DNA of 64,000 nucleotides from an uncultured Propionibacterium sp. (GTDB lineage: Bacteria; Actinomycetota; Actinomycetes; Propionibacteriales; Propionibacteriaceae): contig CALHWB010000017.1 in the NCBI GenBank assembly GCA_938036835.1, positions 1 to 64,000 of the forward strand. The letters are read 5' to 3'. The first letter of the stretch is position 1, and each line of letters starts with the position of its first letter. The translations under genes were made by a program, and so were the position numbers. Shown here in pieces: positions 9,734-18,072 of the stretch. The notes under the pieces were generated by a model. It saw only the letters and a list, made by a program, of their open reading frames with translations, was not told the DNA's origin and made no database searches.

Positions 9734-10951
9734 ATGTCACACCAATACCGACAGGCAACCCGATTGCAGGGCGTGCACTACGACGTGCGGGGCCGCAACA
9801 TGGTGGAGGCCCAACGAATGGTGGCCGAGGGCCAGCGTGTGCTGCATCTGAACATCGGGAACCTGGCACCCTTCGGGTTTTCCGCACCCGAGACGATGGT
9901 GCGTTCCGTGGTGGCCAACATATCCGAATCCGAAGGCTATGCCGATGCTCGCGGCATCTTTAGCGCCCGCACCGCCGTAGCGAACCATTACCAGACCTCC
10001 GGGTTGGACGTCGATGTTCCACAGGTGCTGATCGGCAATGGCGTCAGCGAGTTGATCTCCCTGCTGCTACAGGCAATGGTGAATATCGGCGACGAGATCC
10101 TGGTCCCGGCCCCCGACTACCCGCTGTGGACCGCCCAAGTCACCCTGAGCGGCGGTCGAGCGGTGCACTACCTGTGCGACGAATCGAATGACTGGCAGCC
10201 CGATATCGAAGACATCGAGACCAAGCTGAGCCCGCGTACCCGAGCCATCGTGCTGATCAATCCCAACAATCCAACCGGGGCCGTCTACGACCGCAGCATA
10301 TTGCGCCGGATCGTCGATCTGGCGCGCGAACACGAGCTGATCCTGCTCAGTGACGAGATCTACGATAGAATCATCTATTCCGGCGAGCACGTCCATACCG
10401 CCAGCCTGGCCGGATCGGATGTGCTGTGTTTCACCTTGTCCGGGCTCTCGAAGGCCTACCGGGCATGCGGTTGGCGAGCGGGCTGGCTGGCGGTGACCGG
10501 CCCGCTGGGAGCCGCCACAAACCTGCTGGAGGGTCTTCACCTGCTGGCCAACATGCGGATGTGCGCGAATGTACCTGCCCAGCACGCGATTCAGACCGCA
10601 CTGGGCGGTCATCAGTCCATCAATGACCTGGTCGTGCCCGGGGGACGATTCCACGATCAGATCATGCTGGCCCATCGGCTGCTGGACCAGATTCCCGGCA
10701 TGAGCTGTCGGCCTGCCCGCGGCGCGCTGTACCTATTCCCACGACTCAACCAGGAGATGTTCGGGATAGAGGACGACGAGGAGTGGGCGCTGGGGCTGCT
10801 ACGCACCAAGAAGATCCTGGTCAGCCACGGTCGAGGGTTCAACTGGCCCCATCCCGATCACTTTCGATTGGCGGCCCTGCCGGAAGAGGATGTGCTGCGG
10901 GATGCCATCGGCCGCATCGCCGAGTATTGCGAGGAGATCCGGGTCGATTGA
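9734..10951 (+). CDS. alaA: AlaA-like alanine (glutamate-pyruvate) aminotransferase
   Basis: Fold-type I PLP aminotransferase of 405 residues. It matches the E. coli AlaA pattern throughout, with LNIGNLAPFGF, IGNGVSELI, VPAPDYPLWTA, HYLCDESNDW, INPNNPTGAVY and ANVPAQHAIQTALGG. The PLP lysine lies in LSGLSKAYRACGW. AlaA makes alanine from pyruvate with glutamate as donor. The ATG at 9734 follows GAAAGG by 8 nt. It is transcribed divergently from the arginine operon; the 168-bp gap holds promoters for both. It stands alone and converges with pheT. Confidence 0.92.
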   Translation: MSHQYRQATRLQGVHYDVRGRNMVEAQRMVAEGQRVLHLNIGNLAPFGFSAPETMVRSVVANISESEGYADARGIFSARTAVANHYQTSGLDVDVPQVLIGNGVSELISLLLQAMVNIGDEILVPAPDYPLWTAQVTLSGGRAVHYLCDESNDWQPDIEDIETKLSPRTRAIVLINPNNPTGAVYDRSILRRIVDLAREHELILLSDEIYDRIIYSGEHVHTASLAGSDVLCFTLSGLSKAYRACGWRAGWLAVTGPLGAATNLLEGLHLLANMRMCANVPAQHAIQTALGGHQSINDLVVPGGRFHDQIMLAHRLLDQIPGMSCRPARGALYLFPRLNQEMFGIEDDEEWALGLLRTKKILVSHGRGFNWPHPDHFRLAALPEEDVLRDAIGRIAEYCEEIRVD

Positions 10952-11118
10952 CCCCGCGGGCCCGCCCCGCCGATCGCCTCCGTCGACTGGACCGTAGCGA
11001 ACGACCGAGCCAGCAACCGCCCGCGCGCCGAGAACCCCGCACCCCGGAGGATCCCGCCGCCGACCACGGCCCAGGCTCGTCCAGGCGCTACCGGGTTCGC
11101 GGGCTGGCCTTGCCACGA

Positions 11119-13614
11119 TCAGGCGCGCTGCACCGCCCCGCAGCGCTCAACGGCACAGGCCACCGCCTGTTCCCGGGCGGCGCTGGCCTCCGCCTCGGTT
11201 AATGTGCGATCCGCGGCCCGGAATCCCAGCGCATATGCCAGGGACTTCTTGCCCACGCCGATCTGCGGACCGGTATAGACGTCGAACAGCCGGATCGATT
11301 CCAGCAGTTCGCCGGCCCCGCTGGTCAGCGCCGCCTGCACCTCGGCCGCGGATACCACGGCATCGACGATCAGCGCCACGTCCTCCTTCAACAGCGGGAA
11401 GGCCCCGATCGACTGCACCTCGCCACCGCGCGGCGCAGCCGCGATCAACGCGTCCAGATCCAGTTCGACCGCGCAACTACGCTCCGGCAACCCGAAAGCC
11501 CTGATCACCCCGGGATGCAATTCGCCGGCATGCCCCACCGGAACACCCTCCGCCAGCAGCACCGCGCAACGCCCCGGATGCCAACCGGCCCGGTGACCCG
11601 CCACGCGCTGCAGACGCAGCCCGAGCGTTCCCGCAGCCACCTCGGCGAGATGGATCGCATGCCGCCAGTCGGCCGGGACGGCCGGCCCGTGCCAGCCCGC
11701 CGGCACCCAATCGCCCGTCAGCACCCCGGCCAGCATCCGCGGCTGATCCGGGAGATTGCCGGTCACCGCGGCGATCTCGGCCGGGCTGGGGCGCCGCGCG
11801 ACATCCGGTTGCGGTGCTGGTCCCCGATCGTTGGCCAGGAAGACCGCGCCACACTCGAACAGGGCCAGATCGTCGATGCTGCGGGAAGTATTCCGATTGA
11901 CCGCGGCAAACAATCCGGGAAGCAGCGTGGTACGCAGGAAGGGCTGGTTGTCCGCCAGCGGGTTGGCCAATCGAACCACCCTCCGGCGCGAATCGCCGGG
12001 GGGCAGCCCGAGCCGGTCCAGATCGGCCGCCCCCAGGAAAGGCAACGTGATCAACTCCACGAAACCGGCTTCGGCAACCGCCCTGAGTACCGCGCGCCGG
12101 GAACGCTGGGCAAAGCTCAGCCCCCGGCCGGCGCGAGCCCGGGGAACCTCCGCGCGCACCACATCGAAACCAACCTTGCGTCCGACCTCCTCGACATAGT
12201 CGTATTGATCTACCAAATCCGGACGCCAGGTGGGCGGTTCGAGCAACAGCCAGTCCCCCGCCTGGTCGTCCCGCTGGTTCTGCACCTTTACCCCGGAGGC
12301 CACCAGCACCTCGATCACCTGCGCCGCCGCCAACGGGGCGCCCAGGATGCGACCGGGCAGATCCGCCCGGATTCGTTGGGCCGGCATCGCCGGCACGCCA
12401 CCGACGATGGTATGAGCCCGGGCATCCCGCCCACCAGCCAACTCCACGAGCAGCCGAGCGGCCATTCGCGCGGCCGCGAGCGGCAGGGCGGGATCCACGC
12501 CACGCGCAAACCGGGTAGCCGCCTCGGACGGCAGGTTGTGCCTCCGGAAGGTACCGGCGACGCTGGCCGCATCGAAGCAGGCCGCTTCCAGCACGATATT
12601 GCGGGTATCCGCGGCCAATTCCGTGGTCTGTCCTCCCATCACCCCTGCTAAACCGATCGGGCCGGAATCGTCGGCGATCAGCATGTCCTCCACGGTGAGA
12701 ACGCGCTCCACATCATCCAGCGTCACCAGACGTTCACCGGGCCGCGCCTGACGCACCACGATGGCGCCACGCAATCTGTCGGCATCGTAGGCGTGCAGCG
12801 GCTGGCCGGACTCCAGCATCACATAATTGGTGATATCCACCGCCAAACTGATCGAGCGCATCCCGGCAGCCACCAGGCGAGCCGCCATCCACGGCGGGGT
12901 AGGCGCATCCGGGCGCACGCCGGAAATGGTCAGCGCAACGAAACTGGCGCACCTGGGGGTCTCTATATGTACCGGATACCCGCCCTCGACCGCTACCCAG
13001 TCGTCGATCCGATACGGATCGGTGAACGGCATGTTGAAGGCCTGAGCCGCCTCCCGGGCGATCCCACGCATGCTCAGGCAGTAACCGATATCGGGAGTGA
13101 CATCGATTTCCAATACCTCATCGCGGGCCTCGAGCAATGCCAGCGCATCGGCTCCGGGTAGCACATCCTGTCCGGCCACCCGCCGCGGCAAAACCAGAAT
13201 GCCGGAGTGATCGTCGCCAATGCCCAACTCGTCAGCGGCGCAGATCATGCCGTCGGAGACATGCCCATAGGTTTTGCGAGCCGAGATAGCAAAACCGCCG
13301 GGCAGCCGAGCGCCCGGCAGGGCCACCACGACCAGGTCCCCGGCAGAGAAATTGTCCGCCCCGCACACGATTCCGCGCACAGTGCCCGCACCGACCTCAA
13401 CCTGGCACCAGCGGATGGTCTTGCCGTTCTTCTGCGGCTCGGCCACGAACTCCAGTACGCGGCCAACCACCACCGGACCCGAGACTCCGGCCCCGGTGAG
13501 TTCGATACGCTCCACCTGTAGACCGGCTCTGGTCAGGGCCTCGGCCAGTTGACTCGTGGTTGTTTCCGCGGGCAGCGCGACCAGTTCACGCAGCCATTTC
13601 ATCGGAACCCTCAT
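11119..13614 (-). CDS. pheT: Phenylalanyl-tRNA synthetase beta subunit
   Basis: Beta chain of the alpha2-beta2 PheRS, 831 residues. The N-terminal tRNA-binding (EMAP-like) domain covers about residues 40-155. B3/B4 editing (about 215-390), B5 DNA-binding-fold (about 410-480) and a catalytic-like domain (about 490-690) follow. A C-terminal ferredoxin-fold anticodon-binding domain ends the chain (about 735-831; YTGPQIGVGKKSLAYALGFRAADRTL). The start MRVPMKWLRELV overlaps the pheS stop as ATGA. It converges with alaA; no clear terminator is seen in the 167-bp gap. Confidence 0.97.
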   Translation of the reverse strand: MRVPMKWLRELVALPAETTTSQLAEALTRAGLQVERIELTGAGVSGPVVVGRVLEFVAEPQKNGKTIRWCQVEVGAGTVRGIVCGADNFSAGDLVVVALPGARLPGGFAISARKTYGHVSDGMICAADELGIGDDHSGILVLPRRVAGQDVLPGADALALLEARDEVLEIDVTPDIGYCLSMRGIAREAAQAFNMPFTDPYRIDDWVAVEGGYPVHIETPRCASFVALTISGVRPDAPTPPWMAARLVAAGMRSISLAVDITNYVMLESGQPLHAYDADRLRGAIVVRQARPGERLVTLDDVERVLTVEDMLIADDSGPIGLAGVMGGQTTELAADTRNIVLEAACFDAASVAGTFRRHNLPSEAATRFARGVDPALPLAAARMAARLLVELAGGRDARAHTIVGGVPAMPAQRIRADLPGRILGAPLAAAQVIEVLVASGVKVQNQRDDQAGDWLLLEPPTWRPDLVDQYDYVEEVGRKVGFDVVRAEVPRARAGRGLSFAQRSRRAVLRAVAEAGFVELITLPFLGAADLDRLGLPPGDSRRRVVRLANPLADNQPFLRTTLLPGLFAAVNRNTSRSIDDLALFECGAVFLANDRGPAPQPDVARRPSPAEIAAVTGNLPDQPRMLAGVLTGDWVPAGWHGPAVPADWRHAIHLAEVAAGTLGLRLQRVAGHRAGWHPGRCAVLLAEGVPVGHAGELHPGVIRAFGLPERSCAVELDLDALIAAAPRGGEVQSIGAFPLLKEDVALIVDAVVSAAEVQAALTSGAGELLESIRLFDVYTGPQIGVGKKSLAYALGFRAADRTLTEAEASAAREQAVACAVERCGAVQRA

Positions 13615-14708
13615 CGAGCGCCTCCTTGCAGGCTCCGGGAAAAACGGATGTCCCCTTCGACAAAATCCCGCAGGTCGGGGGCGTTATTGCGGAACATCAC
13701 CGTGCGGTCGATGCCCATACCGAAAGCGAAACCGGAGTAGACCTCGGTGTCGATACCGGCGGCGGCCAGCACCCTGGGGTTGACCACTCCGCAACCACCC
13801 CATTCGATCCATCCCTCGGATTTGCAGGTCCGGCATGGTCGATCCGGATTGCCCACCGAGGCCCCATGGCAGACGAAACACTCCAGGTCCATCTCGGCGC
13901 TCGGTTCGGTAAACGGGAAATAATGTGGCCGCAGTCGGGTGCGCACCTCGCCGAACATGACCCGGGCCAGATGATCGAGAGTGCCCTTCAGATGCCCAAG
14001 GTTGATGCCTTTGTCGACCACGAGCCCCTCCATCTGGTGGAAGACCGGCAGGTGGGTGGCGTCATATTCGTCGGCCCGGAACACCTTGCCCGGGCTGACC
14101 ACGTAGACCGGCGGCTCCCGATCGAGCAAGGTGCGCATCTGGACCGGGGAGGTCTGGGTCCGCAGCAGCTTGTGGTCGCTGGCCGGCTCGGCAAACAAGG
14201 TATCCGACAGCCCGCGGGCCGGATGGTTCTCCGGCATGTTCAAGGCATCAAAGTTGAGCCACTCGGATTCGAGTTCGGGCCCCTCCACGACCTCCCACCC
14301 CATCGAGAGGAAAACCTCGGACATCTCCTCCAGCAGGGCGGTCACCGGGTGGAGCGCTCCCTGGGGGTGCAATTCCACCGGCAGCGTGACATCCACGCGT
14401 TCGGCAATCAGCACGGCCTCCAATTCGGTGGCAGCCAACTCGGCCTGCCGGGCGGCGAGCGCCCGATTGACCTGCTCCCTGGCCTGCCCGACGAGCCTGC
14501 CGGCGCTTTTACGATCCGCCAAGGGCAGGGTACCGATCGCCCGGTTCGCCACCGCCAGCGGAGCACGTTCCCCCACATGGTTCTGGCGGACCTGCTTGAG
14601 AACGGCACTGGAATCGGCCGCGGCGATCGCCGCCAATGCGGCGGCCACGTGGGCAGCCACCTTCTCGGCGTCCAGCGGCGGCTGGGACGGTGTTTCGGCT
14701 CCGGTCAT
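13611..14708 (-). CDS. pheS: Phenylalanyl-tRNA synthetase alpha subunit
   Basis: Catalytic alpha chain, 365 residues. A coiled-coil tRNA-binding arm (about 1-105) precedes the class II catalytic core. Motif 2 is VFRADEYDATHLPVFHQMEGLVVDKG, given here only as its ends VFRADEYDATHLPVF and HQMEGLVVD. Motif 3 is GFAFGMGIDRTVMFR. A cysteine set (CFVCHGA and CRTCKSEGW) matches the zinc-like insert of many bacterial PheS. It has its own weak -10 (TAGACT, 14767-14772) as well as the upstream leader with a hairpin described separately. Confidence 0.97.
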   Translation of the reverse strand: MTGAETPSQPPLDAEKVAAHVAAALAAIAAADSSAVLKQVRQNHVGERAPLAVANRAIGTLPLADRKSAGRLVGQAREQVNRALAARQAELAATELEAVLIAERVDVTLPVELHPQGALHPVTALLEEMSEVFLSMGWEVVEGPELESEWLNFDALNMPENHPARGLSDTLFAEPASDHKLLRTQTSPVQMRTLLDREPPVYVVSPGKVFRADEYDATHLPVFHQMEGLVVDKGINLGHLKGTLDHLARVMFGEVRTRLRPHYFPFTEPSAEMDLECFVCHGASVGNPDRPCRTCKSEGWIEWGGCGVVNPRVLAAAGIDTEVYSGFAFGMGIDRTVMFRNNAPDLRDFVEGDIRFSRSLQGGAR

Positions 14709-14815
14709 GGGTTCCCCCTCGAAAGCAATAATCGGGCTAGCGCGTCCGCCAGAACGCGCAGCGATAAGTCTAGTGAGCCACGCGGGAAGCCCTCACGCGC
14801 GAGCGCGCAGGGCGC

Positions 14816-14839
14816 CGAGAAAGCAGGCCTACGCCTGCT
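14816..14839 (-). terminator. Hairpin with short U-run in the pheS leader
   Basis: On the minus strand AGCAGGC-GTAG-GCCTGCT (14822-14839) forms a 7-bp stem with a 4-nt loop, followed by TTCTC. It lies about 110 nt upstream of pheS. It may end transcripts from the infC-rplT-trmH operon, or act as an attenuator together with the leader frame that stops in its loop. The T-run is short, so efficiency is doubtful. Confidence 0.45.
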
Positions 14840-14900
14840 CGATAAACTCCGCGTTCCGGGCCGGGTAGCGGGATGCGCGGTAGGTGGGGCCGACTGCCAT
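14829..14900 (-). CDS. Possible 23-codon leader peptide upstream of pheS
   Basis: ATG at 14900 opens a frame of 23 codons reading MAVGPTYRASRYPARN then AEFIEQA and stop. Its TAG stop lies in the loop of the hairpin at 14822-14839. A -10-like TAGCAT (14907-14912) ends 6 nt before the ATG, so the mRNA could begin at the start codon (leaderless). There is one Phe codon (TTT), and a ribosome waiting on it would cover the 5' arm of the hairpin. This fits phenylalanine-dependent attenuation of pheST but is unproven; it may be chance. Confidence 0.35.
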   Translation of the reverse strand: MAVGPTYRASRYPARNAEFIEQA

Positions 14901-14952
14901 GGCCTCATGCTAGCCCAACCGTCCCCGCCGTCTCACACCACCCGGGTGACAG

Positions 14953-15804
14953 TCACCGATCGGTTACGCGATGCCGGACGCTGGCCGAGGCATAGAGGCA
15001 GACTGCCGCCGCGGCCGACAGGTTCAGGCTTTCCGCCTGCCCCCACATCGGAATCGCCACCACCTCATCGGCGGCGGCCCGCGCATCGGCCGGTAATCCC
15101 CAAGCCTCGTTCCCGAAGATCCAGCAGGTGGGTCGGGTGAGTCGTCCAGCCGCGGTCAGCGCGTCCAGCCCGATTCCGGTGGCATCGGCCGCCAGCAACT
15201 GCATGCCCCGCCCACGTGCCCATTCGATGGCCTGGGCGAAGGCCATATCGGTATACACCGGCAGATGGAAGATGCTCCCGACACTGGCCCGGACCGTCTT
15301 CGGGTTGGTCAGCTCGACCGAACCGCGGGTGAGCAATACCGCGTCGGCCCCGAACGCGTCCGCACACCTGATGACGGTGCCCGCATTGCCGGGGTCACGC
15401 ACCTGGGCGCAGATCACCGCCAGCCCGGATCGGTGGCCGGGCTCGAATGCGGCCGGGATCAAACACCTGGTCACCGCCCAGATGCCCGGCGCGGTTACGG
15501 TATCGCCGAGCTGCCCGGCCTGCCGGGCATCGGCCAGCAGCACCGGCAGCTCACCGGCCATGCCCAACAGATCTGCATGCCGCGCCGGGTCCGTGACCAC
15601 CAGATGATACACCACGGCCCTGCCGGAAGAGTGCGCGCGCAGCGCCTCGCGTACCGCCTGGGCGCCCTCCACGAGAAACGCCCCCGCGCTCGCACGCCCC
15701 CTCCGGTGCAAGAGCCGACGGGCCGCAACCAGCTGATTGCGCGTCAACGGCTTAACAGGCTGCGGGACCCTCGGCTGGCACGACCCGTCCGATGCGCCGG
15801 TCAC
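14953..15804 (-). CDS. TrmH/SpoU-family RNA 2'-O-methyltransferase
   Basis: SPOUT-class methyltransferase of 283 residues. An N-terminal substrate-binding domain resembling L30e (about 20-110, AFLVEGAQAVREAL) is followed by the trefoil-knot SAM domain. The latter has motif 1 QVRDPGNAGTVIRCADAFGAD, seen as DPGNAGTVIR, motif 2 WIFGNEAWGLP and motif 3 IPMWGQAESLNLSAAAAV. These are the three family motifs. The usual substrate is 23S rRNA or tRNA; which one is not decidable here. GTG start, 5 nt after the rplT stop, with GAGAGGG before it. The position between rplT and pheS is conserved in actinobacteria, where the gene is often called tsnR although it does not imply thiostrepton resistance. Confidence 0.88.
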   Translation of the reverse strand: MTGASDGSCQPRVPQPVKPLTRNQLVAARRLLHRRGRASAGAFLVEGAQAVREALRAHSSGRAVVYHLVVTDPARHADLLGMAGELPVLLADARQAGQLGDTVTAPGIWAVTRCLIPAAFEPGHRSGLAVICAQVRDPGNAGTVIRCADAFGADAVLLTRGSVELTNPKTVRASVGSIFHLPVYTDMAFAQAIEWARGRGMQLLAADATGIGLDALTAAGRLTRPTCWIFGNEAWGLPADARAAADEVVAIPMWGQAESLNLSAAAAVCLYASASVRHRVTDR

Positions 15805-15809
15805 CCCTC

Positions 15810-16178
15810 TCAGGCAGCCTTAGCCGGCCGGGCGGCGCGCGCCACCTCGACCAGTGCGGCAAAAGCGGCCCGATCGTTGACGGCCAATTCGGCCAGGATC
15901 TTACGATCGACCTCGACCCCAGCATTCTTTAAACCGCTGATGAACCGGTTATAGGTCATGCCCTCGGCCCGGCAGGCAGCGTTAATCCGCTGAATCCACA
16001 GGCTACGGAAATCGCCCTTCCTGGCGCGGCGGTCCCGGAAGGCATAGGTGGCAGAATGCAGCATCTGCTCCTTGGCCTTGCGATACAACCGCGAACGCTG
16101 CCCCCGATAACCGGAGGCCTGTTCCAGAACCTCGCGACGCTTCTTATGTGCGTTAACTGCGCGCTTGACGCGTGCCAT
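15810..16178 (-). CDS. rplT: Ribosomal protein bL20
   Basis: 122 residues, essential for early 50S assembly. The basic N-terminal extension (MARVKRAVNAHKKRREVLEQ, 20 residues) and the core motif WIQRINAACRAEGMTYNRFI are clear. It ends with an Ala/Pro-rich tail, AARPAKAA. Start ATG preceded by AAGGAG. Part of the infC-rpmI-rplT operon. Confidence 0.98.
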   Translation of the reverse strand: MARVKRAVNAHKKRREVLEQASGYRGQRSRLYRKAKEQMLHSATYAFRDRRARKGDFRSLWIQRINAACRAEGMTYNRFISGLKNAGVEVDRKILAELAVNDRAAFAALVEVARAARPAKAA

Positions 16179-16213
16179 CTTCCAACTCCTTGCAGTTCTC
16201 GGTCCCTAGGGGT

Positions 16214-16432
16214 TCAGCCGCGCTGCGACTTCGGCACATAGCTGCCCATGAGCTTCCTCATCTTTTTGGCGTCGGTGCCCCCGAGCACGCCATCGACATC
16301 CAACCGGCGAGTGCGGCGGGTCGGCTTGTGCTCGTTCAAATGCGCCTTGCCGGCGCGCTTGTGCTTGAGCTGGCCGCCACCAGTCACCTTGAACCGCTTC
16401 TTGGCCCCGGAATGGCTCTTCATCTTCGGCAT
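16214..16432 (-). CDS. rpmI: Ribosomal protein bL35
   Basis: 72-residue basic protein of the large subunit, with the family start MPKMKSHSGAKKRFKVTGGG and many Lys/Arg. AAGGAGG lies 5 nt before the ATG. It sits between infC and rplT, 35 bp from rplT and 74 bp from infC, the universal order. Confidence 0.98.
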   Translation of the reverse strand: MPKMKSHSGAKKRFKVTGGGQLKHKRAGKAHLNEHKPTRRTRRLDVDGVLGGTDAKKMRKLMGSYVPKSQRG

Positions 16433-16506
16433 GCTGCCTCCTTGTTTCGGTGGTCCGGACGCGGGATGCCGCGACCGGCGGGATCCCCACGGGATCCGTT
16501 GTGGGT

Positions 16507-17193
16507 CTAGATGTCGATATCCGGGTCCATATTGTCGGCCGGTCCCCGCTTCTTCCTGGTCGGCGCGCCTGCCGCCCGGGCTCGCAACTCGGCCTCGATC
16601 CGGCGTTCCTCTTCCGCAGCGGCCCTGCGCTCGGCGGCCCTGCGTTCCTTCTCGGCGGCACCCTCGCGTTGAGCTTCGCTCTTTTTGCGGGTAGGCGCCA
16701 ACACCATGTGCATGTTGCGGCCCTCCAGCCGGGGAGCCTGCTCGACGACTCCGTCCTCAACGACCTCATCAGCAAGCTGCTTCAGCAGGTTCACTCCCAA
16801 TTCGGGACGCGACTGTTCGCGGCCACGGAACATGATGGTGATCTTCACCTTGTCGCCGGCCTTGAGAAAGCGGACCACGTGCCCCCTCTTGGTCTCATAG
16901 TCATGGTCGTCGATCTTGGGACGCAGCTTCATTTCCTTGATGACCGTGTTCGACTGGTTGCGACGCGACTCGCGAGCCTTCTGTGCGTTCTCGTACTTGA
17001 ACTTCCCATAGTCCATGAGTTTGCACACCGGCGGCCGAGCGTCGGGGGCGACCTCGACCAGATCGAGATCGTGCTCGCGGGCAAGCTGCAGCGCCTGCTC
17101 GACACGCACAATGCCGACCTGCTCGCCTGCGGGTCCAACCAGACGCACCTCCGGCACCCGGATCCGCTCATTGATGCGGAATTCGTTGCTGAT
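16507..17193 (-). CDS. infC: Translation initiation factor IF-3 (predicted AUC start)
   Basis: IF-3 keeps 30S subunits free and checks start codon-anticodon pairing. The N-domain begins ISNEFRINERIRVPEVRLVG, a linker follows, and the C-domain runs to about residue 170. A Lys/Arg/Glu-rich tail of about 55 residues, common in high-GC actinobacteria, ends the chain. No ATG, GTG or TTG fits the family start. An ATC at 17191-17193 follows a strong GGAGG (17200-17204) with 6 nt spacing, so the factor very likely starts at AUC, as infC of other bacteria uses AUU/AUC for self-control. From there it is 228 residues. An ATG at 17307 in the same frame would add 38 residues unlike IF-3 and would cross an attenuator hairpin. 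Confidence 0.93.
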   Translation of the reverse strand: MSNEFRINERIRVPEVRLVGPAGEQVGIVRVEQALQLAREHDLDLVEVAPDARPPVCKLMDYGKFKYENAQKARESRRNQSNTVIKEMKLRPKIDDHDYETKRGHVVRFLKAGDKVKITIMFRGREQSRPELGVNLLKQLADEVVEDGVVEQAPRLEGRNMHMVLAPTRKKSEAQREGAAEKERRAAERRAAAEEERRIEAELRARAAGAPTRKKRGPADNMDPDIDI

Positions 17194-17271
17194 GACTGTC
17201 CTCCAATGTTCTTGGTCCAGATGATCATTCGATTGGGTGACCCACCCGGGCCCGAATCGGTCGCGGCCCAG

Positions 17272-17329
17272 CAAAAAGGCCTCCGCAGCTGCGAAGGCCT
17301 GACTCATGGCGGCGGATAACGCCCGCCGC
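17272..17329 (-). promoter_or_regulatory. infC leader with two hairpins, the second a terminator/attenuator
   Basis: Reading the minus strand, hairpin 1 pairs GCGGCGG with CCGCCGC (17309-17329, 7 bp, 7-nt loop). Hairpin 2 pairs the outer AGGCCT arms and inner CGCA/TGCG (17277-17300) and runs into TTTTT (17273-17277), a proper intrinsic terminator. It ends about 80 nt before the infC start. A short frame opens with ATG at 17307 and enters hairpin 2. Premature termination in the leader is therefore likely; the signal sensed is unknown. A -10-like GATTAT lies at about 17338-17343. Confidence 0.6.
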
Positions 17330-17569
17330 AGGCACCATAATCCAACCTAATCTGGTTCGGCGCCGCTGGTACCGACCCGCACCCCGGTCGGCGGCGGGTG
17401 GAGGGTCAGGCCCTCACTTCATTGGGACCGACCCCGGCACGGATCGATCAGAGCCCTATCAGGGTACCGCATCTCTCGCAGAGAACCCAAAACCGAGGTT
17501 CCCATCCGCACCCGGCCGGCCGGGGTACGGATACACCGCACTATGGCGCACTATGGGAGGCTTGACCAC

Positions 17570-18061
17570 ATGAGTGATCCGCTGCTTGTCCTGCTCCTGA
17601 CGATCGGGCTGTCGCTGTTGATCGGGTTTTCCGGTTGGTCGCTGTTCCGCAACCGGTCCAGCACTCGCTATCCGGTCCGAGCAGCGGGGCTGATCTGCCT
17701 GCTGATCGGCCTATACGTCACCGGGATAAGCGAACTGCTGCTGGTCGCCGTCCGGGGGCTGATCGGCTGGTTCGGCGCCCAGCGGTGGGACACCCACATG
17801 TGGATTGGCATCGGTGCCTGCGTGCTCGGCGCGCTGGCTTACCTAATCGGTGGTCGGATCGGCGTGCCGCCCCGGGCCGAGGAGGCAAAGCCCAAACGGA
17901 TAAGACCCCGCCCTGCCGGCGACCGGCAGGCGATCCCGGCGCCCGCACCCCAACAACCCGCCGCGGGCGAGGAACCGACCTTGATCATTCCGGCCGGCAC
18001 CCAGGCCAGCACCCCGGACGACCAGGTATCGGCGATCCTGCGCAAACACGGCCTGGAATGA
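17570..18061 (+). CDS. Conserved-looking membrane protein, function unknown
   Basis: 163 residues. Three hydrophobic segments (about 3-22, 38-60 and 75-95) are followed by a charged, Pro/Ala-rich cytoplasmic tail. It ends in a short helix-like segment, DDQVSAILRKHGLE. No enzyme motif is recognised. ATG at 17570 has GGGAGG 9 nt upstream, so expression is likely; the longer frame from 17543 is not needed. It is divergent from infC and converges with hisG with an 11-bp gap. Small three-TM proteins of this kind recur in actinobacteria; a link to the neighbours is not evident. Confidence 0.75.
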   Translation: MSDPLLVLLLTIGLSLLIGFSGWSLFRNRSSTRYPVRAAGLICLLIGLYVTGISELLLVAVRGLIGWFGAQRWDTHMWIGIGACVLGALAYLIGGRIGVPPRAEEAKPKRIRPRPAGDRQAIPAPAPQQPAAGEEPTLIIPAGTQASTPDDQVSAILRKHGLE

Positions 18062-18072
18062 CCCGGCCGGAG

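Noticed and set aside
14709..14952. T-box leader before pheS
   Set aside because: No T-box sequence (TGGNACCGCG-type) or specifier stem; the hairpin and leader frame explain the region better.
17194..17307. N-terminal extension of IF-3 starting at ATG 17307
   Set aside because: The 38 extra residues do not resemble IF-3 and would be encoded through a terminator hairpin; the Shine-Dalgarno belongs to the ATC at 17191-17193.
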